Origin: an uncultured Clostridia bacterium
GTDB taxonomy: Bacteria; Bacillota; Clostridia; TANB77; CAG-508
Direction: 5' to 3'
DNA length: 64,000 nucleotides
NCBI GenBank assembly: GCA_934149075.1
Contig: CAKPDR010000009.1
Location: 7,801-71,800 of the forward strand
Both the position numbers and the translations under genes were made by a program. Below are positions 1-8,504 of the stretch, piece after piece (positions within the stretch are counted from its first letter, which is position 1; each line of letters opens with the position of its first letter). The notes beneath the pieces are model-generated. The model saw nothing but the letters and a program-made list of their open reading frames with translations. It did not search any database and was not told the DNA's origin.

Positions 1-1202
1 TCTAATATCTTTTTAGCATCTCTTAATTCTTCAATTGAAGATATCATTGGGAACATTATTGATAGGTTTCCATAGGCACTTGCTCTTAATATTGCTTTTA
101 ATTGTATTTTGAATATTGCTATATTATCTAAGCATAAACGTATTGCTCTATATCCTAAAAATGGATTTGCTTCTTTATCTAAATGTAAGTATTTTAATTC
201 TTTATCTCCACCAACATCTAATGTTCTTATTATTACAGGCCTATCTTCCATTTTTTCTGCAACAGCTTTATATGCATTAAATTGTTCTTCTTCAGTTGGC
301 ATGTTTTCACTATCCATGTATAAAAATTCGCTTCTCAATAACCCTACACCTTCAGCTGTATTTTTTAAAGCTATGTCTGCATCAGCTGGTGTTCCAATAT
401 TAGCAACTAATTCAACTACATATCCATCAATTGTTTTTGTTACAGCATCTTTAAATTGTTCTAATTCTTCTTTTTCTTTTATTAATTCATTTTTTATTTC
501 TTCTAATTTTTCTTTTTCTTCTTTAGTTGGATTTAAATATATTTCACCTTTTTCACCATCTATTGCAACATAATCTCCTGTTCTAAGAATTTTTGTAGCT
601 TCTTCTACTTTTGTTATAGCAGGAATTGCATGTGTTCTCGCCATTATAGATGTATGTGAATTTGTTCCTCCTAATTCTGTTATTATTCCAACTACATTTT
701 CAAAATCCAATTTTGCAGTATCTGATGTTGTTAATTCTGTTGCAACAATTATTGTATCAGGATCTAATTTACTTATATTAACAGTTTCCTCATTAAATAA
801 TTTCGCAATTATTCTATTTTTGATATCTGCAATATCTCTTGCCCTTCCTGCCATATATTCATCATCCATGTTTTCAAAAATTTGTATTACACTATTAAAG
901 CCAATTTCTACTGCATATTCTGCACTATAATTTAAATTCGTTATTGCATTTTCAGTTTCTGTAGTTAGTGTTGGATCTTGCATTATCATTAAGTAAGCAC
1001 TCATTATCTCTTTTTCTGTCCCACTTGATGAATTTACAATTTCTTCTGTTTCTTTTGTTACTTGCTCAAGTGCTTCTTTAAATCTTTTCATTTCTTTTTC
1101 AGAATCTTCTACTGTCTTTTTTTCAATTTGTCTTTCTTGATTTTTTAAAACAACTATTGTTCCAAATCCGATTCCTGTAGACACACCTTTTCCTCTTATC
1201 AT
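1..1202 (-). CDS. ptsI: PTS enzyme I, 5' part (runs off left edge)
   Basis: Phosphoenolpyruvate-protein phosphotransferase, the cytoplasmic first step of sugar PTS uptake: it takes phosphate from PEP and passes it to HPr. About 400 of the usual 570-580 residues are inside the window; the C-terminus lies beyond position 1. The N-terminus reads MIRGKGVSTGIGFGTIV. The active-site histidine is about residue 183 in GGTNSHTSIMAR, and the PEP-binding motifs GLLRSEFLYM and RTLDVGGDKE follow. The start ATG at 1202 has AGGAGG 6-7 nt upstream. It lies 51 nt downstream of ptsH in the same direction, so the two are probably cotranscribed. Confidence 0.95.
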   Translation of the reverse strand, partial: MIRGKGVSTGIGFGTIVVLKNQERQIEKKTVEDSEKEMKRFKEALEQVTKETEEIVNSSSGTEKEIMSAYLMIMQDPTLTTETENAITNLNYSAEYAVEIGFNSVIQIFENMDDEYMAGRARDIADIKNRIIAKLFNEETVNISKLDPDTIIVATELTTSDTAKLDFENVVGIITELGGTNSHTSIMARTHAIPAITKVEEATKILRTGDYVAIDGEKGEIYLNPTKEEKEKLEEIKNELIKEKEELEQFKDAVTKTIDGYVVELVANIGTPADADIALKNTAEGVGLLRSEFLYMDSENMPTEEEQFNAYKAVAEKMEDRPVIIRTLDVGGDKELKYLHLDKEANPFLGYRAIRLCLDNIAIFKIQLKAILRASAYGNLSIMFPMISSIEELRDAKKIL

Positions 1203-1253
1203 ATGTTTCCTCCTATATCACATTGTTTATATATTGTACATAAACTGTATGTT

Positions 1254-1517
1254 CTATTCTCCTAAATTATTTTTAAAAGCTTTTAAAATTTCTTCCATAG
1301 CTTTATCTTCATCTTCTCCATCACATTCAATTTCAATTTCAGTATTTGTTTTTATTCCCAAAGACATTATTCCTAAAATTGATTTTGCACTTACTGTTTT
1401 TCCATTTGCATTTATATTTATATTACAATTAAATGTACCTGCTAATTTTGCTAATTCTCCTGCTGGTCTTGCATGTAGACCTGTTTCATTTTTTAAAACT
1501 ACTTTTTCTTTTTTCAT
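1254..1517 (-). CDS. ptsH: Phosphocarrier protein HPr
   Basis: Small cytoplasmic phosphocarrier of the PTS, 87 residues, the normal size. His15 (GLHARPAG) is the residue phosphorylated by enzyme I. Ser46 (AKSILGIMSLG) sits at the classical HPr-kinase site, so CcpA-type catabolite control is expected by homology. The frame stays open upstream into the neighbouring repeat, but the ATG at 1517 is preferred: AGGAAG lies just upstream and the protein then begins MKKEKVVLKN as usual. It sits between fruA (through the palindromic repeat) and ptsI. Confidence 0.96.
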   Translation of the reverse strand: MKKEKVVLKNETGLHARPAGELAKLAGTFNCNININANGKTVSAKSILGIMSLGIKTNTEIEIECDGEDEDKAMEEILKAFKNNLGE

Positions 1518-1543
1518 TTTTATAACTTCCTTTCTTACCAATG

Positions 1544-1817
1544 TTACCAGTAGGGACACCCATAAGTGGTCAAAATCTTTACCAATGGGGACACCCATAA
1601 GTGGTCAAAATCTTTACCAGTAGGGACACTCATTAATGGTAAAAGTTTATTATTTAATAATGTTTAAATAATAAATAATGAATATTAATATTAAATACTC
1701 TAACTTTTATTATACCTTTTACCATTAATGAGTGTCCCTACTGGTAAAGATTTTGACCACTTATGGGTGTCCCTACTGGTAAAGATTTTAACCACTTATG
1801 GGTGTCCCTACTGGTAA
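1544..1817. repeat. Long palindrome, repeat family A
   Basis: Two nearly identical 102-nt arms (1544-1645 and 1716-1817) face each other around a 70-nt A/T-rich loop. Each arm holds three copies of a unit built on TTACCAGTAGGGACACCC; two of the units are followed by ATAAGTGGTCAAAATC. The element begins 8 nt from the fruA stop and ends shortly before ptsH, so fru-pts readthrough RNA would fold into a very long hairpin. Related copies lie at 11641-11776 and 63926-64000. No spacers separate the units, so this is not a CRISPR array. Confidence 0.9.
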
Positions 1818-1824
1818 CTCCAGA

Positions 1825-3741
1825 TTATTTTTTTTCATATTCTGGTAAATTATTTTTTAACATTGCCATAACAGCCATTGAAACTAATGATCCAATAATT
1901 ATTGATACTAAATACCATATTGGATGTCCAACTGTTGCAATTACGAATATTCCTCCATGAGGTGCCATTAATGTACAATTAAATACCATTGACAATGCTC
2001 CTGTTACTGCTGATCCTGCAACAAATGCTGGTATTGTTCTTAATGGGTCTGCTGATGCAAATGGAATTGCACCTTCTGATATAAATGATAACCCCATTAT
2101 ATAATTTACATATGCTGCTTGTTTGTCTTTTTTTGCTATTTTCTTTGGGAAGAATGTTGCTAATAATGCTATTGCTAATGGTGGTACCATTCCTCCTGCC
2201 ATAACTGCTGCCATAATTTCATATTGCCCAGACGCTAACATTCCTGTTCCAAATGTATATGCTGCTTTGTTTACTGGTCCACCTAAATCTATTGCCATCA
2301 TTCCTCCTAGAATTGCTCCTAGTAATACTTTATTTGCTGTACTCATTGATGATAAGTAATTATTTATTGCTGTGTTTATTGCTCCTACATATGGATTTAT
2401 TAATAACATAAATGCACCCATTAACATTATTCCAAATACAGGATATAAAAGAATTGTTTTTATTCCTTCTATACTTTCTGGTAAATAACTACATATCTTC
2501 TTTAGTAATAATACTATATAACCACCAACAAAACCTGCTATTAATGCTCCTAAAAATCCTGAACTAACAAGAACTACTGTGCTATCCGTTAATGATGCAA
2601 ATGTTGTTCCCTGTACTGCTAATATTCCTCCAACAAACCCTACTGCTAATCCTGGTCTATCTGCAATACTCATTGCGATATATCCAGCTAAGATGTATAG
2701 CATTACATTAAATGCTGCTCCTCCTACTGTTTTAAAGAATGCAGCTAATGGTGTATTCATGCCAAAGTTTGAAGGATTTATTGAATAATCATCAAATAAG
2801 AATGCTAATGCTATTAATATTCCTCCACCTACAACAAATGGTAACATATGTGTTACACCATTCATCAAGTGTTTATATACTTGTGTTCCAAATCCTTCTT
2901 TTTCATTATCATCTTCTTGATTACTCTTATTTGAAGAATGATATGTTTTTGCTTCTGGTGATAATACATGTTCAATTAATTCTTGTGGTTTATTTATTCC
3001 ATCTGCAACTTTTGCTTTTACTAGTTTTTTTCCGTCAAACCTTGATAAATCTACCTTTGTGTCTGCTGCAATTATTACAGCCTTTGCATTTTTTATTTCT
3101 TCTTTTGTGAATTTATTTTTCACTCCAGAAGATCCATGTGTTTCTACTTTTACTTTATGTCCTAATTGTGCTCCCATTTTTTCTAGTGCTTCTGCTGCCA
3201 TATACGTATGTGCAATTCCTGTTGGACACGATGTTATTGCTAATATTTCATATCCATCACTTTCTTGTTTTGTTTCTTTTAATTTCATTCTTTCGGCTCT
3301 ATCTATGCACAACATAAATTCTGCTGGCGTTTCTGCATTTAGTAATTCTTTTCTAAATTCTGTATCCATTAATAATGTTGATAGTCTACTTAACACGTCT
3401 AGGTGTACATTGTCTTTTGTATTCGGTGCTGCAATTAAAAATATTAATTTTGCAGGTTGTCCATCTAAAGAATCAAAATTTACTCCATTTGGTATTACCA
3501 TTGCTGATAATCCCGGTTTTGAAACTGCATTTGTTTTTCCATGTGGTATTGCGATTCCTTCTCCAATTCCAGTTGTTCCTTCTTCTTCTCTTTCCTTTAC
3601 TACTCTTTTGTATTCTTCCTTGTTGATAATATTTCCATTGTTTGCCATTAAGTCAACCATTTGGTTAATTACTTCTTCTTTGCTATGTGCTACACCATTT
3701 AATTTGATGGCACTTGTACTTAACAAATCTGTAATTTTCAT
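1825..3741 (-). CDS. fruA: Fructose-specific PTS transporter, EIIABC fusion
   Basis: Membrane transporter that imports fructose and phosphorylates it to fructose-1-phosphate. Domain order is EIIA (about residues 1-150, phospho-acceptor His67 in IAIPHGKT), EIIB (about 165-260, phosphocysteine Cys172 in TSCPTGIAHTY) and a multi-spanning EIIC (about 290-630). The length of 638 aa is typical of Firmicute FruA. The ATG at 3741 has an AAAGGATG ribosome binding site. It lies 33 nt downstream of fruK, which makes its product's substrate use obvious: FruK phosphorylates the fructose-1-phosphate. No FruR repressor gene is seen next to it. Confidence 0.96.
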   Translation of the reverse strand: MKITDLLSTSAIKLNGVAHSKEEVINQMVDLMANNGNIINKEEYKRVVKEREEEGTTGIGEGIAIPHGKTNAVSKPGLSAMVIPNGVNFDSLDGQPAKLIFLIAAPNTKDNVHLDVLSRLSTLLMDTEFRKELLNAETPAEFMLCIDRAERMKLKETKQESDGYEILAITSCPTGIAHTYMAAEALEKMGAQLGHKVKVETHGSSGVKNKFTKEEIKNAKAVIIAADTKVDLSRFDGKKLVKAKVADGINKPQELIEHVLSPEAKTYHSSNKSNQEDDNEKEGFGTQVYKHLMNGVTHMLPFVVGGGILIALAFLFDDYSINPSNFGMNTPLAAFFKTVGGAAFNVMLYILAGYIAMSIADRPGLAVGFVGGILAVQGTTFASLTDSTVVLVSSGFLGALIAGFVGGYIVLLLKKICSYLPESIEGIKTILLYPVFGIMLMGAFMLLINPYVGAINTAINNYLSSMSTANKVLLGAILGGMMAIDLGGPVNKAAYTFGTGMLASGQYEIMAAVMAGGMVPPLAIALLATFFPKKIAKKDKQAAYVNYIMGLSFISEGAIPFASADPLRTIPAFVAGSAVTGALSMVFNCTLMAPHGGIFVIATVGHPIWYLVSIIIGSLVSMAVMAMLKNNLPEYEKK

Positions 3742-3774
3742 ACTTTTATCATCCTTTCCTTTGTATGTTTTAAT

Positions 3775-4677
3775 TTATATTTCTTTTAATAGGTTAGCTA
3801 CTTCTTCTGCTGTTGCTAAATTCATTGAAAATGAGCTTGCACTTCCTGTAGCTATTCCCATTTTAAAAGCTTGTTCAAAATCTCCACTTTTTTCATAGCC
3901 TGCTATAAATCCCGCTACCATGGAGTCTCCTGCACCAACTGTATTTAATACTTTTCCTTTGGGTGCTTTTGAATAAAATTCTTTTCCTTCTGTTGTTAAT
4001 AATATAGCTCCTTCTCCTCCTAATGATATTAAAACATTTTGTGCTCCAATTAGCTGAAGTTTCTTTGCATGAACTATAATTTCTTCTTTTGTTTCTATTT
4101 TTTCTTTAAATGTTTCTTCTAATTCTTCTTTATTTGGCTTTATTAAAAATGGTTTATATTTTAAAACATTCATTAATAATTCTTTTGTAGCATCTACTAC
4201 AAATGTTACATTATTTCTTTCTAATGTTTTACATATTATTTCATATATATCATTATTTATACATCTTGGTATATTTCCTGCTAGTATTACCATATCTTCT
4301 TTTGTTATTTTTTCAATTTTTTCTAATAATTTATTGATGTCTTCTTCTGTTATTTCTGGTCCATTTCCATTTAACGCTGTTTCTTCATTTGAACTAATTT
4401 TTACATTGATTCTCGTAATTCCTTTTTCTACTTTTATAAAGTCTGTTTTTATCCCTTTTTCTTCAATGTTTCTTTTTAATTCTTTTCCTGTAAATCCTGC
4501 TATAAATCCTAATGCTGTACTTTCTATTCCAAGATTTTTTAGAACTGTTGATACATTTAGTCCTTTTCCTCCTGGAAGTATTTTTTCAGTTTTTGTTCTA
4601 TTTATTTTTCCAATTTTAAAATTTTCTACTTGTGATATGTAATCTAGAGCTGGATTAAATGTAATTGTATATATCAT
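3775..4677 (-). CDS. fruK: 1-phosphofructokinase
   Basis: PfkB-family sugar kinase of 300 residues that converts fructose-1-phosphate to fructose-1,6-bisphosphate with ATP. Features seen are the N-terminal TFNPALDY, the glycine-rich PGGKGLNVS substrate motif, and the C-terminal anion hole and catalytic Asp251 in NTVGAGDSMVAG. The frame is open upstream, but the ATG at 4677 follows GAGGTG at good spacing and gives the family's standard start MIYTITFNPALD. It is the first gene of the fruK-fruA-(repeat)-ptsH-ptsI run, with a promoter directly upstream. Confidence 0.95.
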   Translation of the reverse strand: MIYTITFNPALDYISQVENFKIGKINRTKTEKILPGGKGLNVSTVLKNLGIESTALGFIAGFTGKELKRNIEEKGIKTDFIKVEKGITRINVKISSNEETALNGNGPEITEEDINKLLEKIEKITKEDMVILAGNIPRCINNDIYEIICKTLERNNVTFVVDATKELLMNVLKYKPFLIKPNKEELEETFKEKIETKEEIIVHAKKLQLIGAQNVLISLGGEGAILLTTEGKEFYSKAPKGKVLNTVGAGDSMVAGFIAGYEKSGDFEQAFKMGIATGSASSFSMNLATAEEVANLLKEI

Positions 4678-4699
4678 TTTATTCACCTCAATTTTTATC

Positions 4700-4728
4700 A
4701 TATTATCATAATTAATTTTAATTTACAA
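4700..4728 (-). promoter_or_regulatory. Predicted sigma-A promoter of the fru-pts run
   Basis: On the minus strand TTGTAA (4728-4723), a 17-nt spacer and TAATAT (4705-4700) lie just upstream of the fruK ribosome binding site. A/T richness makes chance matches possible. Confidence 0.5.
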
Positions 4729-4749
4729 TAGTATTTTTTATTTTTAAGC

Positions 4750-4796
4750 GAAAAAAAAACTATAATTTTACATTTTTATTATAGTTCTTTTTTTAT
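4750..4796 (-). terminator. Intrinsic terminator of the CarD-like gene
   Basis: On the minus strand GAACTATAAT pairs with ATTATAGTTT, followed by a long T run, 9 nt after the stop of the CarD-like gene. Confidence 0.8.
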
Positions 4797-4804
4797 TCGA
4801 TTTT

Positions 4805-5389
4805 TTATGCATTTTGTGATGAATTTGTTCCTCCATCAAATGGTATAAATTTGTTTACTATGCTTCCAGTAGACACTTCTATATTATTAGTATCTGTTTT
4901 AAACATTGCAAATGATGTATTTATTTTATTATCAACTAATTCTTCAACTTCATCCTGTGTTGCATGTTCTGCTAATACTAGCTCACTTACTAGTATTTGT
5001 TTTGCATTATGTAACATTTTCTTTTCTCCTGTTGATAACCCTTTTTCTTTTTGTTTGAAACTTAAATTTCTTACAACATCGGCAATTTCATATATATTTC
5101 CACTTTTCATCTTGTCCATATTATCTCTATAACGTTTGTTCCAGTTTTTCTCCATTTCCGTTTCGTCTTGTTCTAATACATTTATAACTTTTTCTGCTTC
5201 TGTTTTATCAATTACATTTCTAATACCATGTTCTTCCGCTGTTGATATAGGCACCATTACCTTTACTTCTCCTGGCATTTTTAATATATAATATGATTGT
5301 TTTTCCCCTAATATTTCTTTCTCCTCTATTGAATCTATAACCCCCGCTCCATGCATTGGGTATACTATTTTGTCCCCTACATTGTACAT
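4805..5389 (-). CDS. CarD/CdnL-family transcription regulator
   Basis: 194-residue RNA-polymerase-binding regulator. The N-terminal Tudor-like domain (MYNVGDKIVYPMHGAGVI, about residues 1-60) is the part known in the family to bind the beta subunit; the helical C-terminal part (about 65-165) is the DNA-contacting part. Family members stabilise open promoter complexes, often at rRNA or stress promoters. A GTG 9 nt upstream is in frame, but the AGGAG ribosome binding site overlaps it and fits the ATG at 5389. The gene stands alone, with terminators on both sides. Confidence 0.88.
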   Translation of the reverse strand: MYNVGDKIVYPMHGAGVIDSIEEKEILGEKQSYYILKMPGEVKVMVPISTAEEHGIRNVIDKTEAEKVINVLEQDETEMEKNWNKRYRDNMDKMKSGNIYEIADVVRNLSFKQKEKGLSTGEKKMLHNAKQILVSELVLAEHATQDEVEELVDNKINTSFAMFKTDTNNIEVSTGSIVNKFIPFDGGTNSSQNA

Positions 5390-5466
5390 GTAAGTCACTC
5401 CTTTCAGTCTTTATATTTTGGTTTTCAATCACGTTTCACTTATTATCTCAACCATTTTTATTATAC

Positions 5467-5510
5467 TACAAAAAATGGCAAAAGTCAAAGCTTTTACCAT
5501 TTTTTTTAAT
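5467..5510 (-). terminator. Intrinsic terminator after dut
   Basis: Minus-strand stem AATGGTAAAAG / CTTTTGCCATT followed by TTTT, downstream of the dUTPase gene. Confidence 0.8.
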
Positions 5511-5527
5511 TTTTTTCATTTATAATT

Positions 5528-5989
5528 TCACTTATTTGTTGACCCAAATCCGCCAGTTCTAGCACCTTCAGCCATATCATTATCTGCTATTAAAAATGGC
5601 ATAAATATTGCTTGCCCAATACAGTCACCTTTTTTTATTTCAACATCTTCGTCTTTTATGTTATAAAATGCAAACATTATATGTCCATCATTATCTGAAT
5701 TTCCATAATAGTCTTGATCTACAACTCCTATACTGTTTGCAAGTATTAATCCTTTTTTTCCTGGATTAGAACTTCTATTTGCTAACATTAAATATTCATT
5801 TTCTTTCATATACGCTTTTATTCCTGTTTTTACTAGTGTTGGTTTCATTCCTTTTTTAAATGATGGTATGATTGTATTTTCTGCTGCTTCTACATCATAT
5901 CCTGCTGAATATTTTGTTTTTCTTACTGGTAAATTTATTCCTTTATCTTCAAATCCTTTTGCTATTTCAAATCCTCTTATTTTTTCCAT
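5528..5989 (-). CDS. dut: dUTP diphosphatase
   Basis: Trimeric-type dUTPase, 153 residues, hydrolyses dUTP to dUMP and pyrophosphate and keeps uracil out of DNA. All five family motifs are seen: AGYDVEA (1), NRSSNPGKKG (2), IGVVDQDYYGN (3), KGDCIGQAIF (4) and the C-terminal ARTGGFGSTNK (5). The ATG at 5989 has an AAAGGATG ribosome binding site. It is transcribed alone toward a hairpin terminator. Confidence 0.95.
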   Translation of the reverse strand: MEKIRGFEIAKGFEDKGINLPVRKTKYSAGYDVEAAENTIIPSFKKGMKPTLVKTGIKAYMKENEYLMLANRSSNPGKKGLILANSIGVVDQDYYGNSDNDGHIMFAFYNIKDEDVEIKKGDCIGQAIFMPFLIADNDMAEGARTGGFGSTNK

Positions 5990-6101
5990 GTTTTTTCATC
6001 CTTTCTTTGTTTTCTTTATTCTTTCATATCATTATTTAATTGTCAAGATTGTGAAAAAATTAATTCAAAAAAATTGCACAAGTTTCAGATCAAAAGTCAA
6101 T

Positions 6102-6130
6102 AAAAACTCTCCACCTTTTTAGATGGAGAG
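6102..6130 (-). terminator. Intrinsic terminator of the 6152-6439 gene
   Basis: Minus-strand stem CTCTCCA / TGGAGAG, then TTTTTATT. Confidence 0.8.
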
Positions 6131-6151
6131 AAAGATAAACTCTTTTTCTGT

Positions 6152-6439
6152 TTAATTTTTTCTAACAAATTCCAATCTTGTGGATTTCATAAATCCAAAT
6201 TCACCATTGTCCATAAGGACACCAAAGAAGTGATCTGATTCGTCCCTACGAATTTCAACAATTCTCCCAGTTCCTTCATGCATAATTGTAGGACAAATAT
6301 ATCCTCTACAATCAGCAGTTACACGAACTACATCATATAACCGATATTTAAGTTCTCCATTAACTTGAACTGCAACAGGGATGTCAAATTCGTCAACAAC
6401 CAACTCATAGTTAGAAAAAATTGTGTGTTCTATTTTCAT
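6152..6439 (-). CDS. Small hypothetical protein (95 aa)
   Basis: Not recognised. The protein is acidic with a beta-rich pattern and two cysteines (TADCRGYICP) that could bind metal or form a disulfide; the pattern GTGRIVEIRRDESDHFFGVL suggests a small barrel, which is a guess. The ATG at 6439 is chosen over an upstream in-frame start because AAGGAGG lies 6 nt before it. The gene is a single unit with its own terminator, and its codons are less A/T-biased than those of neighbouring housekeeping genes, as for several other isolated genes in this window. This suggests recent acquisition. Confidence 0.7.
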   Translation of the reverse strand: MKIEHTIFSNYELVVDEFDIPVAVQVNGELKYRLYDVVRVTADCRGYICPTIMHEGTGRIVEIRRDESDHFFGVLMDNGEFGFMKSTRLEFVRKN

Positions 6440-6452
6440 GTTATTCCTCCTT

Positions 6453-6464
6453 GGGTAATTACCC
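6453..6464. promoter_or_regulatory. Perfect palindrome beside a ribosome binding site
   Basis: GGGTAATTACCC lies immediately upstream of the AAGGAGG of the 6152-6439 gene. It could be an operator or a small RNA stem that masks translation; no regulator is identified. Confidence 0.35.
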
Positions 6465-6509
6465 ATAATAATTTTGTCTATAGCTACTGATGTAACGGAG
6501 TTGCAAAAT

Positions 6510-6555
6510 AAAAAACTCTGTAAAGCACTGATTTATCAGTGTTTCAGAGTTTTTA
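6510..6555 (-). terminator. tRNA operon terminator
   Basis: Long minus-strand hairpin with stem parts AAAAACTCTG and CACTGAT and their complements, followed by TTTTTT, directly after tRNA-Gln. Confidence 0.85.
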
Positions 6556-6559
6556 GTTT

Positions 6560-6634
6560 TGGTTGGGCTGGCTAGATTCGAACTAGCGCATGCCAGAGTC
6601 AAAGTCTGGTGCCTTACCGCTTGGCTACAGCCCA
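6560..6634 (-). tRNA. tRNA-Gln (UUG)
   Basis: Cloverleaf with 7-bp acceptor TGGGCTG/CAGCCCA, anticodon loop CTTTGAC giving TTG, T-loop GTTCGAATC and an encoded 3' CCA. Confidence 0.95.
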
Positions 6635-6649
6635 ATATATAATATTTTA

Positions 6650-6727
6650 TGGGGTGGAAGATGGGACTCGAACCCACGGTCTCCAGTGCCACAAACTGGC
6701 GCGTTAACCAACTACGCTACATCCACC
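6650..6727 (-). tRNA. tRNA-His (GUG)
   Basis: Anticodon loop TTGTGGC gives GTG; encoded CCA; the extra 5' G (G-1) opposite C73 is typical of tRNA-His. One T:T mismatch is seen in the acceptor stem (pair 6-67). Confidence 0.92.
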
Positions 6728-6826
6728 GTCATTGTAGCTCATTTGTGAGCACAGTTAATATTTTAATATGATTTTTCATATTTGTCAAGTTTTTTTCAAT
6801 AATTTCTTAAAGTTTTGTTGCAGTTT

Positions 6827-7224
6827 AGTTACAATTCGCACTCCTTAAAAATATTATATATGTTGGGAACCTTCCTAGGTGATTATATATATTTGAGATT
6901 TTGTCCTGTTCATTACGTTCAAAAAGAAAATCTACCATAAAAAACTGAGCCTCTCTCACTCAGGTATAAAATGCATATATATATATGAGTTTAAACTTTT
7001 CGAATGTGATTGGAGCAATATTAGAATTTCTTATGTTGCGTATTGAGCCAAGAAAATGTTTCAAATCATATACATATATGCATTTTTCCGTGAGCATTCC
7101 TCATTTTTTTATTTTAAATTTTCTATTTTTCACTCCAATCAAACGGACAAAATCTCAAATATATATAATCACCTAGGAAGGTTCCCAACATATATAATAT
7201 TTTTAATGGCTGTGAATCGTAACT
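6827..7224. repeat. 398-bp inverted-repeat element (MITE-like), family C
   Basis: Two 80-nt terminal arms (6827-6906 and 7145-7224) are inverted copies differing at a few positions near the outer ends. Each contains TTAAAAATATTATATATGTT and GGGAACCTTCCTAGGTGATT. Inside is a second inverted pair around ATGCATATAT and a small CTGAG..CTCAG hairpin followed by T's on the minus strand. No convincing protein is encoded. A 51-bp relative with the same end sequence lies at 29506-29556. This fills the 560-bp gap between the tRNAs and the next gene. Confidence 0.8.
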
Positions 7225-7291
7225 CTGTTTAATATTTTTACCAATTTCACAAAAAATAATACCTATAAGACTAGGTACTATTTTTTGTATT

Positions 7292-8281
7292 TTATTCTTC
7301 TCCTCTACCTTCTGGTAAAGCATCTGGCAATTCAATTCTAATTCTAATCTTGCAAACATAAGATATAGCTCTTCCCAATTTACTATTTTTAATTCTTTGC
7401 CATAAAGATGGTTTTTTCTCAAATGTGACAGAATTTTGATATTCTTGTATCTCTTGTTCTTCAACAGCCATTTCGTCAACTTCATCTTCATTTTCTTCCT
7501 CAAATGAAAGAACTTGAGAAATTGTTTTTTCAGGAACAACTTCTTCTTTTGCAACTTTTACCTTTTCTGTCTTTTTAGTTGCTTTTGCTTTGTTTACTTC
7601 TTTTACTTCTTCTATTTCTTGAACTTCTTCTACATTTTCCTCAATTATTGCATCTGCAGGTTTTGGAATTCCCTTTAAAGCTTCTGCAACCTCAATTCCT
7701 ATATAGCTTAAAGCTTTTGATCTATCTTCTGTTCTTTCTAAATCTATTTCTATATGTAAATTTGTTTCTAAATTATTTACTCTTGCATTTAACAATTTTA
7801 AAGCATCTTGATAATTTTGACTTTTTCTGCTTCTATCTTTCCCGACCAATGTAAGTGTATCAATTACATCCTCTGAAAAGTCTCCTTCTGCTTCTTTAAC
7901 CTTATCTTTCCATCCCGTTTCTCTTGACTCAACAACACCAATCAGTTCTGTCAATTTACCTGCTAATGCTATATTTTCTTCTCTTTGTCTAATTAGTTCC
8001 TCAACTTTTTTAGTATTTTCTTCAAATTGTATAGTTGCATATTCAACCAAACCATATGCTGCCTTATATACACTTACTGGGAAATTCTTTTTCTTAGGAT
8101 ATTCTATTAAATAAGCTTTTATAGATTCAATCAAATCCTTGAAATATGTGTCGTCTTCTAATTGAACTATTTGCTTTTTGCTTTTCGGATTTATCATTTT
8201 TTGTACTTTATCTATATTTGATAGTATTTTTTCTTCTGTGATAACCATTCTCACATTTACTATGCCTGATCTTCTAGACAT
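7292..8281 (-). CDS. Hypothetical protein with acidic/lysine-rich linker (329 aa)
   Basis: Not recognised. Residues 1-205 are predicted helical, with coiled-coil character at about 85-110 and 160-190 (EENTKKVEELIRQREENIAL). A low-complexity Glu/Val/Lys stretch covers about 210-285. The C-terminal 40 residues are basic and ordered-looking (KPSLWQRIKNSKLGRAISYV). No signal peptide or clear membrane segment is present. The ATG at 8281 has AAGGAGG at good spacing. The gene lies alone beside the 398-bp repeat element, whose outer arm ends 67 nt from its stop codon. A scaffold or cell-envelope-associated role is possible but not shown. Confidence 0.75.
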   Translation of the reverse strand: MSRRSGIVNVRMVITEEKILSNIDKVQKMINPKSKKQIVQLEDDTYFKDLIESIKAYLIEYPKKKNFPVSVYKAAYGLVEYATIQFEENTKKVEELIRQREENIALAGKLTELIGVVESRETGWKDKVKEAEGDFSEDVIDTLTLVGKDRSRKSQNYQDALKLLNARVNNLETNLHIEIDLERTEDRSKALSYIGIEVAEALKGIPKPADAIIEENVEEVQEIEEVKEVNKAKATKKTEKVKVAKEEVVPEKTISQVLSFEEENEDEVDEMAVEEQEIQEYQNSVTFEKKPSLWQRIKNSKLGRAISYVCKIRIRIELPDALPEGRGEE

Positions 8282-8504
8282 GCAAATTCCTCCTTCTTCC
8301 TATGTGGTCAATAATTAAATTCTATTTTATTATACAACAGGTACCATAAAACCTCAAGGCTTTTTTTGAGTTTTTTATATTACATTTATATTACAATTGT
8401 AACACAAATGTAATATAAAGAAGACTTGACATTATAATTGTCGTACTTAATAGGAACAGCTAAAAACTTGTTTACTTTAACAAATTTAACTGTTCCATAA
8501 CATT

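Noticed and set aside
109..573. Plus-strand open frame over ptsI
   Set aside because: Opposite-strand shadow of a gene with clear enzyme I motifs.
1544..1817. Possible CRISPR array from repeated TTACCAGTAGGGACAC units
   Set aside because: Units are in inverted groups, vary in sequence and have no unique spacers; no cas genes are near.
6459..6692. 77-aa open frame across two tRNAs
   Set aside because: Covers tRNA-Gln and tRNA-His; the tRNA folds are certain.
7123..7554. Minus-strand 143-aa open frame overlapping the 398-bp element
   Set aside because: Mixes an alternate frame of the 7292-8281 gene with repeat sequence; no ribosome site.
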